Below, piece after piece: positions 1-9,881 of a stretch of DNA of 64,000 nt. The position numbers and the translations under genes were made by a program. Under the pieces are notes generated by a model. It ran no database searches, was not told the origin of the DNA, and saw only the letters and a program-made list of their open reading frames with translations. How positions within the stretch are numbered: position 1 is the stretch's first letter; every line of letters starts with the position of its first letter. Source of the DNA: Rouxiella chamberiensis. Lineage in GTDB: Bacteria; Pseudomonadota; Gammaproteobacteria; Enterobacterales; Enterobacteriaceae. The stretch is taken from assembly GCF_026967475.1 (NCBI RefSeq), contig NZ_CP114058.1:2790001-2854000 (forward strand). The letters run 5' to 3'.

Positions 1-1132
1 AGGCAGAGGCCATCTCTTCGATCAGTGCCTTGACACGCTCTTCGTCAGCTTTCAGTTCGTGCTGGCTGATAACTTCGCCCAGCAGCAGACCGACAACAAC
101 ACGCTGCTTGGCCTGCTCTTCGAACAGTTCGCGAGGAAGTTCCAGAGCCTGCTTCTCGTTGCCACCGAAACGCTGTGCAGCCTGCTGACGCAGCACGTTG
201 ATTTCGCTGTCGATCAGGGCAGCCGGCACGTCGATGCTGTTGGCTTTGACCAGGCCGTCGATGGCCTGAGTCTTGATGCGGTTACGCACCGCGCCTTTCA
301 GCTCGCGATCCATGTTTTTACGCACTTCGGCACGCAGACCTTCAACGGAACCATCAGCCACGCCGAAACGCTTGATGAATTCTTCGGTCAGTTCCGGCAG
401 TTCGCGCTCTTCAACTTTCTTCAGAACGATGTCGAACTTGGCCGCTTTACCTTTCAGGTTTTCTGCGTGGTAATCTTCAGGGAAGTTTACGTCGATGGCG
501 AACTCTTCACCGGCTTTATGACCTACCAGACCTTCTTCGAAGCCCGGGATCATGCGGCCCTGGCCCATCGCCAGCACGAAATCGGAGGCTTTGCCGCCTT
601 CGAATTCTTCGCCGTCGATAGAACCGGAGAAATCAACGGTAACGCGATCTTCAGCGGTAACGGCTGCGTCGGTTTCTTTCCAGTCTGCCTGCTGCTTGCG
701 CAGGGTTTCCAGCATGGCGTCAACATCGGCTTCGTTAACGTCTACAACCGGTTTTTCGACTTCGATGTTTTCCAGATCTTTCAGTTCAACTTCCGGGTAA
801 ACTTCGAACTCGACGGTGAAGTTGAAATCTTCGCCGTCTTTGTACTCGCCTGGAACGTAGTTTGGTGCGCCAGCCGGGTTAATTTTTTCTTTGATGATGG
901 CATCAACGAAGCTGCGCTGCATCAAATCGCCCAGTACGTCCTGACGAACGCTTGCACCGTAGCGCTGTTCGATGATGTGGTGTGGTACCTTGCCCTTGCG
1001 GAAGCCGTCAATACGTACAGATTTAGACGCTTTAGCCAGTTCGCTTTTTACTGCTTTTTCAATGCTTTCAGCAGGAACAGTAATAGCGATACGGCGACCA
1101 AGGCCTTGAGTGGTTTCAACAGAAACTTGCAT
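1..1132 (-). CDS. tig: Trigger factor, peptidyl-prolyl isomerase chaperone (3' end beyond window)
   Basis: Ribosome-bound chaperone that meets nascent chains at the exit tunnel. The frame is open from an ATG at 1132 to the window edge, giving 377 residues of a family that is usually about 432. The product begins [20 protein letters not shown], and the ribosome-docking signature GFRKGKVP follows in the N-terminal domain. The central FKBP-type isomerase domain and most of the helical C-terminal arms are present; about 55 residues are missing. A GAGG ribosome site sits 7 bases upstream of the ATG, and a good promoter lies at 1249-1277. Unlike many genes in the window, its frame stays intact throughout. 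Next to bolA, as in E. coli. Confidence 0.97.
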   Translation of the reverse strand, partial: MQVSVETTQGLGRRIAITVPAESIEKAVKSELAKASKSVRIDGFRKGKVPHHIIEQRYGASVRQDVLGDLMQRSFVDAIIKEKINPAGAPNYVPGEYKDGEDFNFTVEFEVYPEVELKDLENIEVEKPVVDVNEADVDAMLETLRKQQADWKETDAAVTAEDRVTVDFSGSIDGEEFEGGKASDFVLAMGQGRMIPGFEEGLVGHKAGEEFAIDVNFPEDYHAENLKGKAAKFDIVLKKVEERELPELTEEFIKRFGVADGSVEGLRAEVRKNMDRELKGAVRNRIKTQAIDGLVKANSIDVPAALIDSEINVLRQQAAQRFGGNEKQALELPRELFEEQAKQRVVVGLLLGEVISQHELKADEERVKALIEEMASA

Positions 1133-1248
1133 CTTGTTACCTCAAAAAAATCAAAGTGCTCGGTCAACCCCGAACCGGGACGCTTCATGCAGACCTGGCT
1201 CAGTATTCGAGGAAGTCCCGAAACCATTCCGGAAAAATAAGACGCAGC

Positions 1249-1277
1249 ATTATAGCGGCGCAACGGCAGGGAGTCGA
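1249..1277 (-). promoter_or_regulatory. Sigma-70 promoter of tig
   Basis: Read on the minus strand, a -35 of TCGACT and a perfect -10 of TATAAT are separated by exactly 17 bases. The start codon of tig lies about 117 bases downstream. The match to consensus is seen directly; its use is inferred. Confidence 0.7.
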
Positions 1278-1309
1278 GGACGGCTGCCGTGAAATAAAAC
1301 CCGTAAAAC

Positions 1310-1333
1310 AAAAACGGCCCGCAGGCCGTTTTT
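1310..1333 (-). terminator. Rho-independent terminator of bolA
   Basis: A perfect 10-base inverted repeat (AAAAACGGCC / GGCCGTTTTT) with loop CGCA lies about 100 bases past the bolA stop. On the minus strand the stem is followed by a T-rich tract. It separates bolA from the tig promoter. Confidence 0.8.
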
Positions 1334-1430
1334 AAATTCGCATCTACTAATACAGCATCAGGGGGGAAAGTTCCACAAATACTGTCCATTAAAGGCGTTT
1401 TAGTCACGATTTTGCCGAAAATACGCGATT

Positions 1431-1751
1431 TCAGGCAAGTGTTCCGGCTCCGCGGCAAGGCGGAGAAGCGGGTACCGTGTCCTGAAGGCCTTCCCACTCC
1501 TTGAGCGTATAGGTATGCAGGGCGAGCGCATGTACGCTGCCTGCAAGCTCGGCCGACAAGACGGAATAGATTGAACGGTGGCGCGACAGGAAGCGTTCGC
1601 CCACGAATTTATCGCTAACCATCACCACCTTGAAGTGACTCTCGGAACCCGCAGGCACATTATGGCGATAACTCTCGTCTGTTACATCCAGGTGCGTTGG
1701 TTCAAACGCTGCGGCCAACTTTGCTTCTATTTGTTCGCGAATCATAGCCAT
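1431..1751 (-). CDS. bolA: BolA morphogene / iron-sulfur trafficking protein
   Basis: Small protein of 106 residues, the family's normal size. It affects cell shape and stress-phase transcription and, with monothiol glutaredoxin, handles Fe-S clusters. The family core [19 protein letters not shown] is present, as is the conserved [17 protein letters not shown] segment with the histidines associated with cluster binding. The start ATG at 1751 has an AAGGAGA ribosome site. The gene lies between yajG (divergent) and tig (same strand, with its own promoter), the same neighbours as in E. coli. The upstream 255 bases must hold its promoter, but I could not assign a convincing gearbox sequence. Confidence 0.96.
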   Translation of the reverse strand: MAMIREQIEAKLAAAFEPTHLDVTDESYRHNVPAGSESHFKVVMVSDKFVGERFLSRHRSIYSVLSAELAGSVHALALHTYTLKEWEGLQDTVPASPPCRGAGTLA

Positions 1752-2054
1752 CTCCTTAAAAACATGCCCACAAGAGAACTGCGCCCAACTATTTCGCCTA
1801 CTTACATTAAAGAATAGGCTGTTTTCCGTTTTATTCTTACTTTCAAAAAGAAAATATTACTTATGTGAACAAAAAGGGGGTTTGGGCTGCAAAACGGCGC
1901 GTCCTCTCACTATTTTTTCTCTTACTTACGATATTTTCACACATTTCGCGGTCCAATCTCATGGCACGCTAAACATTCGCAGTGCTATGATGCTGCCAAT
2001 TCTACAATGAAAACACGCCAACTTTTGACTTTGCAAAGACGGAAAATTGAAAAA

Positions 2055-2639
2055 ATGACGCTACTTAAAAAAGTTATTTTCCCTGTGCTGGCATTATTTA
2101 TGCTTGCAGGATGTGCGACCAGCAATAATACCCTGAATATTTCACCCAAGATTGCCCTGCCGACGCAGGACCCTACCCTTATGGGCGTGACCATCAGCAT
2201 CAACGGTGCCGATCTGCGTCAGGACAAGGCGCTCGCCAAAGTTAACCGCGACGGCCAGCTGGTGTCGCTGACGCCTTCCCGCGACCTGCGTTTCCTGCTT
2301 CAGGAATCCCTCGAGAAGCAGATGACGGCACGTGGCTACATGGTCGGCCCTGACGGCACCGTCGATCTGCAAATCGTGGTCAACAATCTGTACGCCGATG
2401 TGCAGGAAGGCAATCTGCGCTACAACATCACTACCAAAGCGGATATCTCCATCATTGCGACCGCCAAAAACGGCAACAAGCAGGTGAAGAACTACCGCTC
2501 GACCTATAACGTTCAGGGCGCATTTACCGCAACCGACGCGAAAATCACCGATGTCGTCAATACCGTGCTTGGCGATGTCATCGCCGACATGGCGCAAGAC
2601 ACCAGCGTAAGCGAGTTCATCAAGGCCAACTCGCACTAA
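2055..2639 (+). CDS. yajG: YajG family lipoprotein
   Basis: Predicted lipoprotein of 194 residues (E. coli YajG about 192). The chosen ATG at 2055 starts a short signal peptide ending in the lipobox LAGC, which would be cleaved and acylated at Cys20. An in-frame upstream ATG at 2007 would put 16 charged residues before the signal and is unlikely. Residues after Cys20 form one soluble domain with no further membrane segments. The lipid anchor implies a periplasmic face. Its role is unknown. It sits directly upstream of ampG as in E. coli, about 150 bases away. Confidence 0.9.
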   Translation: MTLLKKVIFPVLALFMLAGCATSNNTLNISPKIALPTQDPTLMGVTISINGADLRQDKALAKVNRDGQLVSLTPSRDLRFLLQESLEKQMTARGYMVGPDGTVDLQIVVNNLYADVQEGNLRYNITTKADISIIATAKNGNKQVKNYRSTYNVQGAFTATDAKITDVVNTVLGDVIADMAQDTSVSEFIKANSH

Positions 2640-2790
2640 GCTCTTCTTCTGCCCGGCTCCGGTCGGGCAGAAGCGTCTGATTCTTTTCCCGTTTTACCCC
2701 GACCCGCCGATTCCCTCCTTTATTATCCGCATTTATCCTTTATCATGCCTCTGCGCCCCCTATTCAACGGCCTGCAGGAACACGGATGCC

Positions 2791-4270
2791 ATGCTGAAAC
2801 AGTACTTCTCAATCTTTACCCAACGTAATACCGCGATCCTGCTGCTGTTGGGCTTTGCATCCGGCCTGCCGCTGGCTCTGACCTCCGGCACGCTGCAAGC
2901 CTGGATGACAGTCGAAAATCTGGATCTCAAAACCATCGGCATCTTCTCGCTGGTGGGTCAGGCCTATGTATTCAAGTTCCTGTGGTCGCCGATGATGGAC
3001 CGCTACACGCCGTCGTTTTTTGGTCGCCGTCGGGGCTGGCTTCTCATCACCCAGCTGTTGCTGGTCGCGGCTATTTTCGCGATGGGGTATATGGATCCAA
3101 CCCGTGACCTGTTCTGGCTGGCGTCGCTGGCGGTGCTTATCGCCTTTGCGTCGGCCTCGCAGGACATCGTATTCGATGCCTACAAAACGGATCTGCTTTC
3201 CGCGCAGGAGCGAGGAAACGGCGCGGCGGTTTCAGTGCTGGGATACCGGCTGGCGATGCTGGTGTCCGGTGGACTGGCGCTGTGGCTCGCCGACCGTTAT
3301 CTCGGCTGGCAGCAAACGTACTGGCTGATGGCGGCATTGATGCTGATTGGCGTTGCGGCAACCCTTTTCGCGCCGGAGCCGGAAGTGGATAGCCCTGCCC
3401 CGAAGACGCTGGAAATGGCCGTGGTTGCCCCGCTTAAAGATTTCTTTGGCCGCAATAATGCCTGGCTGATTCTGCTGCTTATCGTGATGTACAAGTTAGG
3501 TGATGCCTTTGCGGGCAGTTTGAGTACCACCTTTCTGATTCGCGGCGTAGGCTTCGATGCGGGCGAAGTCGGGCTGGTCAACAAGACGCTGGGCCTGCTG
3601 GCAACCATTGTGGGCGCGCTGCTGGGCGGCGTGCTGATGCAGCGCCTCAGTCTGTTTCGCGCCCTGCTCTTGTTTGGCATTCTCCAGGGCGTCTCGAACC
3701 GCCGGTTACTGGATATTAGCCGTCACCGACAAACATCTCTATTCGATGGGCACGGCCATCTTCTTCGAAAATCTGTGCGGCGGCATGGGCACGGCAGCCT
3801 TTGTTGCGCTGCTGATGGCGCTCTGCAACAAGTCGTTTTCAGCCACCCAGTTTGCACTGCTGTCGGCCTTGTCGGCGGTGGGGCGTGTCTATGTCGGCCC
3901 GATTGCCGGTTGGTTCGTCGAGGCCAACGGCTGGCCGCTGTTTTATCTGTTCTCCATCGTGGCGGCGGTGCCGGGCCTGATTCTGCTGTTACTGTGTCGG
4001 CAAACGCTCGAACACACCCAGCAGACGGAGACCTTCCTGCCGCGTCGGCATTTTGCTCCGGCCTATAAACTGGCGCTCAGACTGTTATCAGGCGGCAGTC
4101 TCCTGCTCGCGCTGTGGGTGATTATCTTGATTACCGACGGCCTCGACTGGACGCAATTATCGCAGCCTGCGTCAACACTCGTTCAGGCCGGCGCCCTGCT
4201 GGCGCTGTTTGGCATTGCACTCGGCAGCGTGCTGGACTTTCTTGCGCTTCGCCGTGAGCAACACGCCTGA
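2791..4270 (+). CDS. ampG: AmpG muropeptide permease (frameshifted by one extra base)
   Basis: Inner-membrane major facilitator that imports GlcNAc-anhydroMurNAc peptides for cell wall recycling and feeds the AmpR/AmpC induction pathway. The N-terminal part (from MLKQYFSIFTQRNTAILLLL) is in one frame to about residue 303. The rest, resuming at AGYWILAVTDKHLYSMG, is in the next frame. Removing one C at 3699-3700 (GAACCGCC read as GAACGCC) restores a continuous 492-residue protein, against 491 in E. coli. Both halves are conserved with no decay, which argues for a sequencing error. If real, the cell would lose recycling import and AmpC induction. RBS is weak. Confidence 0.9.
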
Positions 4271-4308
4271 CGGCCTTTCCCTATCTCAAATCCTGTTTTC
4301 TGCCCGCC

Positions 4309-4336
4309 AGAGCCCGAGTCAATTGACACGGGCTCT
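4309..4336. repeat. Imperfect palindrome downstream of ampG
   Basis: Arms AGAGCCCG and CGGGCTCT flank an inner palindrome GTCAATTGAC, with one A opposed to an A at each junction. It could fold as one long hairpin after the ampG stop. No T tract follows, so it is not a standard terminator. Confidence 0.5.
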
Positions 4337-4481
4337 GCATTCGACTGGCACATCCTGAAATCTCATCTACACTCTTCGTGTCTTCGGCGATTTTCAAGCC
4401 AATATCTTCCTACCTCAGTCGGCATTTTGTTATGCTCACTGGGGCGTCATTGTTGTATTTTGGTTAATATATTTATTTACC

Positions 4482-4495
4482 CTGATCTAGATCAA
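4482..4495. promoter_or_regulatory. FNR-type box upstream of cyo
   Basis: CTGATCTAGATCAA matches the FNR consensus TTGAT-N4-ATCAA at 9 of 10 positions. The cyo operon is repressed anaerobically by FNR and ArcA in E. coli, so the location fits. It lies about 320 bases upstream of the predicted promoter, so its role there is uncertain. Confidence 0.5.
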
Positions 4496-4803
4496 AAATT
4501 ACTTCAAAGGTAATAAAAAAATATTTCCGATTTACACTTTGTTGCACAGATAATTTTTATCCAACCATCTAGTCATTTTATTTTCACCTAATTTCAACAT
4601 TCCATTTACATAAATTATACCTCTCGCGATCATTAAAAAAAGGCACTAAATATCCATACTGTTGCTACGCCTTGTTTTTTCACTACATAGTGGACAAAAA
4701 CAGTGCAACTCATTGTCGCCACAAAGAAATTGTCACTTCCCGTAACAGGTGTGACCACGTTAACATAAAGTGTGGGACGTGCATTTACACTGCTTTAAGC
4801 GTG

Positions 4804-4832
4804 TTTACAGTACCGTAACCTTCCCGTAAAAT
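4804..4832 (+). promoter_or_regulatory. Sigma-70 promoter of cyoABCDE
   Basis: TTTACA and TAAAAT are separated by exactly 17 bases. Transcription would start near 4839, giving a leader of about 40 bases to cyoA. Confidence 0.75.
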
Positions 4833-4880
4833 GCCCGCACACATGAAGCGACAATAGAGCCCTGTTATTGAGGTCGTTAG

Positions 4881-5834
4881 ATGAGACTTAAGAAATACAA
4901 TAAAAGTATTGGGATGTTGTCTATATTTGCATCCACTTTAATGTTAAGTGGCTGCAATACGGCACTAATGGATCCCAAGGGAGCAATTGGACTAGAGCAA
5001 AGGACGCTGATATTGACAGCGATCGGTTTAATGCTGATCGTCGTTATACCCGTCATCATCATGGCTTTTGCTTTTGCATGGAAGTATCGCGCTTCCAATA
5101 CCAATGCTAAGTACAGTCCTAATTGGTCACACTCCAACAAAGTAGAAGCCGTGGTATGGACCATTCCAATTATCATCATCGCCATTCTGGCGACGATAAC
5201 CTGGAAAACCACCCATGCGCTTGACCCGTTCAAACCTATCGTAACCGAAGAAAAACCAATGACCGTCGAAGTCGTTTCTCTCGACTGGAAATGGTTGTTT
5301 ATTTATCCGGAGCAGGGCATCGCAACGGTAAATGAGCTGGTTATTCCTAAAGATGTGCCGGTTCAGTTCAAAGTGACTTCTGACACTGTGATGAACTCCT
5401 TCTTTATCCCGCAGTTAGGTGGACAGATTTACGCGATGGCCGGTATGCAGACTCAGTTGCACTTGATTGCAAATGAAGCGGGTACCTACAAAGGCATCTC
5501 GGCAAATTACAGTGGTCGTGGCTTCTCTGGTATGAAGTTCAACGCTATCGCTACCCCTACCCGTGCCGATTTCGATACGTGGGTTGCCAAAGTCAAGCAG
5601 GCCCCGAATCAGCTCGCTACGATGGACGAATTCAAATCACTGGCCGCGGACAGTATCGACAACCCAGTCGAATACTTCTCCACCGTTCAGCCGAATTTGT
5701 TCAAAAATATCATTGGTCAATATTCGCATGACATGAATATGCCAGCAGGCCAGACCATGCCTATGCCGGGTGGCACAGACATGAAAGGCATGGATATGGG
5801 TGACAAGTCTCACACTGCCGGAGCCGGGGAATAA
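4881..5834 (+). CDS. cyoA: Cytochrome bo3 ubiquinol oxidase subunit II
   Basis: Subunit II of the proton-pumping ubiquinol oxidase of the inner membrane. The 317-residue product has a signal peptide ending in the lipobox LSGC (lipidation at Cys25), then two membrane segments (about 42-70 and 88-110), and a periplasmic cupredoxin-fold domain. That domain lacks the CuA ligands, as expected for a quinol oxidase. The last 30 residues are rich in methionine and histidine. It is the first gene of cyoABCDE. A GAGG ribosome site lies 7 bases before the ATG, and cyoB begins 3 bases after the stop. Confidence 0.98.
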   Translation: MRLKKYNKSIGMLSIFASTLMLSGCNTALMDPKGAIGLEQRTLILTAIGLMLIVVIPVIIMAFAFAWKYRASNTNAKYSPNWSHSNKVEAVVWTIPIIIIAILATITWKTTHALDPFKPIVTEEKPMTVEVVSLDWKWLFIYPEQGIATVNELVIPKDVPVQFKVTSDTVMNSFFIPQLGGQIYAMAGMQTQLHLIANEAGTYKGISANYSGRGFSGMKFNAIATPTRADFDTWVAKVKQAPNQLATMDEFKSLAADSIDNPVEYFSTVQPNLFKNIIGQYSHDMNMPAGQTMPMPGGTDMKGMDMGDKSHTAGAGE

Positions 5835-5837
5835 AAG

Positions 5838-7829
5838 ATGTTCGGAAAACTTTCGCTAAGTGACATTCCATTTGACGTTCCTATCGTTATGGTCACTGTT
5901 GCCGCAATCATTCTGGGCGGTATCGCTCTGCTTGCAGCAATAACCTATTTCGGTAAATGGAAATATCTATGGACCGAGTGGATCACTTCGGTTGACCACA
6001 AAAAACTGGGTATCATGTACATCATCCTTGCGATTGTCATGCTTATCCGTGGCTTTGCCGATGCCGTAATGATGCGTACCCAACAGGTTATGGCATCTGA
6101 AGGCAGCCCTGGCTTCCTGCCGCCTCATCACTACGACCAAATCTTTACCGCGCACGGCGTTATCATGATCTTCTTCATGGCGATGCCTTTCGTAATCGGT
6201 CTGATGAACGTGGTGGTTCCGCTACAGATCGGTGCGCGCGACGTTGCGTTCCCGTTCCTGAACAACGTCAGCTTCTGGTTCACCGCCGTCGCCGTGGTAC
6301 TTATCAACATCTCTCTGGGTATTGGTGAGTTCGCACAGACTGGCTGGCTGGCCTATCCGCCGTTGTCAGGCAAGGTGTACAGCCCTGGCGTGGGGGTCGA
6401 CTACTGGATATGGAGTCTACAGATATCCGGTATCGGGACCTTGCTGACGGGTGTCAACTTCTTCGCGACCATCCTGAAGATGCGTGCGCCTGGTATGCCG
6501 CTCATGAAAATGCCGGTATTTACCTGGGCTGCACTGTGCACCAACGTGCTTATCATTATCTCGTTCCCGATCCTGACCGTGACGATAGCACTGCTGACGC
6601 TTGACCGTTATATCGGTACCCATTTCTTTACTAACGATATGGGCGGCAACATGATGATGTACATCAACCTGATTTGGGCCTGGGGCCATCCGGAAGTGTA
6701 TATCCTTATCCTGCCAGTGTTCGGTGTGTTCTCTGAAGTCACTGCAACCTTCTCCAAAAAACGCCTGTTTGGTTACACCTCACTGGTATGGGCAACGATT
6801 GCCATCACCGTGCTTGCGTTTATTGTCTGGCTGCACCACTTCTTCACCATGGGTTCAGGCGCCAACGTCAATGCCTTCTTCGGCATCATGACGATGATCA
6901 TTTCTATCCCTACCGGGGTAAAAATCTTCAACTGGCTGTTCACCATGTATCAGGGTCGTATTACCCTGAACGCAGCAATGCTGTGGACCATCGGCTTTAT
7001 CATCACCTTCTCTGTGGGTGGTATGACCGGCGTTCTGCTGGCAGTTCCAGGTGCCGACTTCGTTCTGCACAACAGTCTGTTCCTGATTGCGCACTTCCAT
7101 AACGTTATTATCGGCGGTGTGGTATTTGGCTGCTTCGCAGGTCTGACTTACTGGTTCCCTAAATCTTTCGGCTTCACGCTGAACGAAACCTGGGGTGTGC
7201 GCGCGTTCTGGTTCTGGATTATCGGCTTCTTCGTTGCCTTTATGCCGCTTTACGCACTGGGCTTCATGGGTATGACGCGTCGTATCAGCCAGGACATCGA
7301 CCCGCAGTTCCACACCCTGCTGTGTGTTGCCGCGTTCGGTGCCTTCCTGATTGCCTGTGGTATCGCCTGTATCTTCATCATGTTCTTCGTCTCCGTACGT
7401 GACCGTGAGAAGAATCGCGACCTGACCGGTGACCCGTGGGGTGCACGTACTCTGGAGTGGGCAACCTCTTCTCCTCCTCCGTTCTACAACTTCGCCATCG
7501 TGCCACATATCCACGACCGCGATGAGTTTTGGGACATGAAAGAGAAAGGTACCGCTTATGTGAAACCAGAAAAATATGAAGAAATTCATATGCCAAAAAA
7601 CAGCGGCGCGGGCTTTGTCATTGCCGTGTGCAGCCTGGCCTTCGGTTTCGCAGCAATCTGGGACATGTGGTGGTTGGTTATCGTTGGCTTCCTGGGTGTA
7701 GTGATTACCTGGATCTGGAAAAGCTTCGATGAAGATGTCGACTACTACGTACCTGTTGCAGAAGTAGAACGTATCGAAAACGAACATTATGAAAATATCA
7801 GCAAAGCGGGCGTGAAATATGGCAACTGA
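5838..7829 (+). CDS. cyoB: Cytochrome bo3 ubiquinol oxidase subunit I
   Basis: Catalytic heme-copper subunit, 663 residues as in E. coli, with about 15 membrane helices. It carries the low-spin heme ligand in [13 protein letters not shown], the CuB and cross-linked tyrosine motif [12 protein letters not shown], the CuB histidine pair in WLHHFF, and the heme o3 and low-spin ligands in [12 protein letters not shown]. It reduces oxygen to water at the binuclear centre while pumping protons. The stop overlaps the start of cyoC by 11 bases, implying translational coupling. Confidence 0.99.
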   Translation: MFGKLSLSDIPFDVPIVMVTVAAIILGGIALLAAITYFGKWKYLWTEWITSVDHKKLGIMYIILAIVMLIRGFADAVMMRTQQVMASEGSPGFLPPHHYDQIFTAHGVIMIFFMAMPFVIGLMNVVVPLQIGARDVAFPFLNNVSFWFTAVAVVLINISLGIGEFAQTGWLAYPPLSGKVYSPGVGVDYWIWSLQISGIGTLLTGVNFFATILKMRAPGMPLMKMPVFTWAALCTNVLIIISFPILTVTIALLTLDRYIGTHFFTNDMGGNMMMYINLIWAWGHPEVYILILPVFGVFSEVTATFSKKRLFGYTSLVWATIAITVLAFIVWLHHFFTMGSGANVNAFFGIMTMIISIPTGVKIFNWLFTMYQGRITLNAAMLWTIGFIITFSVGGMTGVLLAVPGADFVLHNSLFLIAHFHNVIIGGVVFGCFAGLTYWFPKSFGFTLNETWGVRAFWFWIIGFFVAFMPLYALGFMGMTRRISQDIDPQFHTLLCVAAFGAFLIACGIACIFIMFFVSVRDREKNRDLTGDPWGARTLEWATSSPPPFYNFAIVPHIHDRDEFWDMKEKGTAYVKPEKYEEIHMPKNSGAGFVIAVCSLAFGFAAIWDMWWLVIVGFLGVVITWIWKSFDEDVDYYVPVAEVERIENEHYENISKAGVKYGN

Positions 7830-8436
7830 TTCTCTGAATCCTCATAGCACGGTTGATCCGGAGCATGGGCACCACGACGCGGGTGAGACCAAAGTCTTTG
7901 GCTTCTGGATTTACCTGATGAGTGACTGCGTACTGTTTGCAAGCCTGTTTGCAACCTACGCCGTACTGGTACACGGGACCGCTGGTGGTCCCGCTGGTAA
8001 AGACATTTTCGAACTTCCGTTTGTGCTGGTCGAAACGTTCTGCCTGCTGTTCTCGAGTATTACTTACGGCATGGCCATGCTGGGCATGGAAAAAGGCAAC
8101 ACCGGCTCTGTGAAGGGCTGGTTGTTTGTGACCTTCCTGTTCGGTCTTGGCTTCATCGGGATGGAACTCTATGAGTTCCACCACCTGATTGCCGAAGGTT
8201 TCGGTCCTGACCGCAGCGGCTTCCTGTCTGCATTCTTTGCACTGGTCGCCACGCACGGTCTGCACGTAACCTGTGGTCTTATCTGGATTATCGTGATGAT
8301 TATCCAGGTTAGCCGTCGCGGTCTGAGCGAAACGAACAAGACCCGTCTGATGTGTCTGAGCCTGTTCTGGCACTTCCTTGACGTGGTCTGGATCTGTGTG
8401 TTTACCGTAGTTTATCTGATGGGAGTTCTAGCATGA
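7819..8436 (+). CDS. cyoC: Cytochrome bo3 ubiquinol oxidase subunit III
   Basis: 205-residue membrane subunit with five predicted helices, the length expected for quinol oxidase subunit III. It stabilises the CyoA-CyoB core. The soluble N-terminus contains [10 protein letters not shown], then [12 protein letters not shown] begins the first helix, typical of the family. The start codon lies inside the end of cyoB, and its stop overlaps cyoD by 4 bases (ATGA). No internal promoter is apparent, so expression depends on the operon promoter. Confidence 0.98.
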   Translation: MATDSLNPHSTVDPEHGHHDAGETKVFGFWIYLMSDCVLFASLFATYAVLVHGTAGGPAGKDIFELPFVLVETFCLLFSSITYGMAMLGMEKGNTGSVKGWLFVTFLFGLGFIGMELYEFHHLIAEGFGPDRSGFLSAFFALVATHGLHVTCGLIWIIVMIIQVSRRGLSETNKTRLMCLSLFWHFLDVVWICVFTVVYLMGVLA

Positions 8437-8765
8437 GTCATTCAGCCACCTCTCACGGCGGTTCAAGCCACGGTAGCCTGAAGTCTTATCTGACCGGCTT
8501 CATCCTGTCTATCATCCTGACGGTTATTCCGTTTGCGATGGTGATGAGTGATACAGCGTCGCATTCGCTGATCCTGGGTACGGTAATTGCTTCGGCAGTC
8601 ATCCAGATCGTCGTTCATCTGGTGTACTTCCTGCACATGAATACGTCGTCGGAAGCACGTTGGAACCTGATCGCGTTCCTGTTCACCGCTGTGATTATCT
8701 TTATCGTCGTTGTGGGCTCACTGTGGATTATGTATAACCTCAACCTCAATATGATGGTCAGTTAA
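8433..8765 (+). CDS. cyoD: Cytochrome bo3 ubiquinol oxidase subunit IV
   Basis: Small subunit of 110 residues (E. coli 109) with three membrane helices after a hydrophilic N-terminus rich in serine and histidine. It helps assemble the CuB centre. The motif [15 protein letters not shown], typical of subunit IV, is present. The start overlaps the stop of cyoC in an ATGA, and cyoE follows after 14 bases. Confidence 0.98.
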   Translation: MSHSATSHGGSSHGSLKSYLTGFILSIILTVIPFAMVMSDTASHSLILGTVIASAVIQIVVHLVYFLHMNTSSEARWNLIAFLFTAVIIFIVVVGSLWIMYNLNLNMMVS

Positions 8766-8779
8766 AAGCCGAGCTGCAT

Positions 8780-9670
8780 GTGATGATTAAGAAATACCTG
8801 CAAGTAACTAAGCCAGGAATTATTTTCGGTAATTTAATTTCTGTCGTCGGGGGATTCCTCCTTGCTTCCAAAGGAAGCATCGATTTCCCTCTCTTTCTCG
8901 CTGCATTTGTTGGCGTCTCGTTGGTTGTTGCTTCGGGCTGTGTGTTTAACAACTACATAGACCGCGATATCGACAAGGTAATGGAAAGAACGAAGAACCG
9001 AGTTCTGGTAAAAGGACTTATACCGCCGAAAACCACCCTGGTTTACGCTACTATCCTGGGTATTTTAGGCTTTGCGCTGCTGTACGTTGGCGCCAACCCG
9101 TTGTCTATGTGGTTGGCGGTAATGGGCTTTGTGGTTTATGTCGGGATTTATAGCCTGTACATGAAACGCAAATCCGTCTACGGCACGCTGATTGGTAGCT
9201 TATCCGGCGCTGCGCCGCCGGTTATCGGATACTGTGCCGTCAGCGGTCAGTTCGATACCGGCGCGTTGATCCTGTTACTGATCTTCAGCCTGTGGCAGAT
9301 GCCGCACTCGTACGCGATTGCCATCTTCCGCTTCAAAGATTATCAGGCAGCGAATATCCCGGTTCTGCCGGTTGTTAAAGGCGTAGCCGTTGCCAAGCAT
9401 CATATTACGGTCTGGATTCTGGCCTTTATGATTGCCACACTGATGCTGACTCTGAGCGGTTACGCAGGTTATAAATACCTGATTGTCGCCGCCGCCGTCA
9501 GCGTCTGGTGGCTTGGCATGGCACTGCGCGGATACAAAACTGAAAATGACATCGTATGGGCCAGAAAGCTGTTTGTTTTCTCCATCGTTGCCATCACTTC
9601 ACTGAGTGTCATGATGTCTATCGACTTTAACGCCGCAGCACCGAATAGCCTGCTTACCTACGTCTGGTAA
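8780..9670 (+). CDS. cyoE: Protoheme IX farnesyltransferase (heme O synthase)
   Basis: UbiA-type membrane prenyltransferase that adds farnesyl to heme B, making the heme O needed by CyoB. The 296-residue product has about nine helices. The aspartate-rich NNYIDRDID motif for the prenyl diphosphate is at about residues 54-62. The start is a GTG immediately followed by ATG (8783); either could be used, and the ATG gives the usual-looking N-terminus [17 protein letters not shown]. It is the last gene of the cyo operon, followed by a strong terminator at 9688-9717. Confidence 0.97.
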   Translation: MMIKKYLQVTKPGIIFGNLISVVGGFLLASKGSIDFPLFLAAFVGVSLVVASGCVFNNYIDRDIDKVMERTKNRVLVKGLIPPKTTLVYATILGILGFALLYVGANPLSMWLAVMGFVVYVGIYSLYMKRKSVYGTLIGSLSGAAPPVIGYCAVSGQFDTGALILLLIFSLWQMPHSYAIAIFRFKDYQAANIPVLPVVKGVAVAKHHITVWILAFMIATLMLTLSGYAGYKYLIVAAAVSVWWLGMALRGYKTENDIVWARKLFVFSIVAITSLSVMMSIDFNAAAPNSLLTYVW

Positions 9671-9687
9671 GCTTGCGGTGACCCGAC

Positions 9688-9717
9688 AAATGGCCGGTTA
9701 ACAAACCGGCCATTTTT
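9688..9717 (+). terminator. Rho-independent terminator of the cyo operon
   Basis: A perfect 12-base stem (AAATGGCCGGTT / AACCGGCCATTT) with loop AACA is followed by a T run. It lies 17 bases after the cyoE stop. Confidence 0.93.
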
Positions 9718-9824
9718 ATTTAAAACTCCAGTATTTCAGTGCCCTCTCCCTCATTGCATTCGCTGTATGACGATTTTTTCTGCCCGACTTGAGAAAACTG
9801 AAATATCTGCTAAACATCCAGCAA

Positions 9825-9854
9825 TTTACCTGCACACAAAAAAGACACTACAAT
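9825..9854 (+). promoter_or_regulatory. Possible promoter of yajR
   Basis: TTTACC and TACAAT are spaced by 18 bases, 28 bases before the chosen yajR start. A plausible sigma-70 promoter from sequence alone. Confidence 0.45.
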
Positions 9855-9881
9855 GTCGCTGTTTGTCATTTTGAGGTAGTA

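Larger units (their letters stand above)
4271..4880 (+). other. Long intergenic region between ampG and cyoA
   Basis: 610 bases with no convincing gene. It is clearly more AT-rich than its neighbours. It holds an imperfect palindrome at 4309-4336, an FNR-type box at 4482-4495 and the cyo promoter at 4804-4832. A CRP-like half site (TGTGA) occurs at 4749-4753 but lacks a good second half. Confidence 0.7.

Noticed and set aside
59..1240. Plus-strand open frame of 393 codons opposite tig
   Set aside because: The minus strand encodes trigger factor with full conservation; the plus frame is its shadow.
4482..4495. CRP site at the cyo upstream palindrome
   Set aside because: The flanks read CCTGA and TCAAA rather than TGTGA and TCACA; the match to FNR is better.
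6855..7787. Minus-strand open frame of 310 codons opposite cyoB
   Set aside because: Shadow of cyoB, whose heme and copper ligands are all in place.
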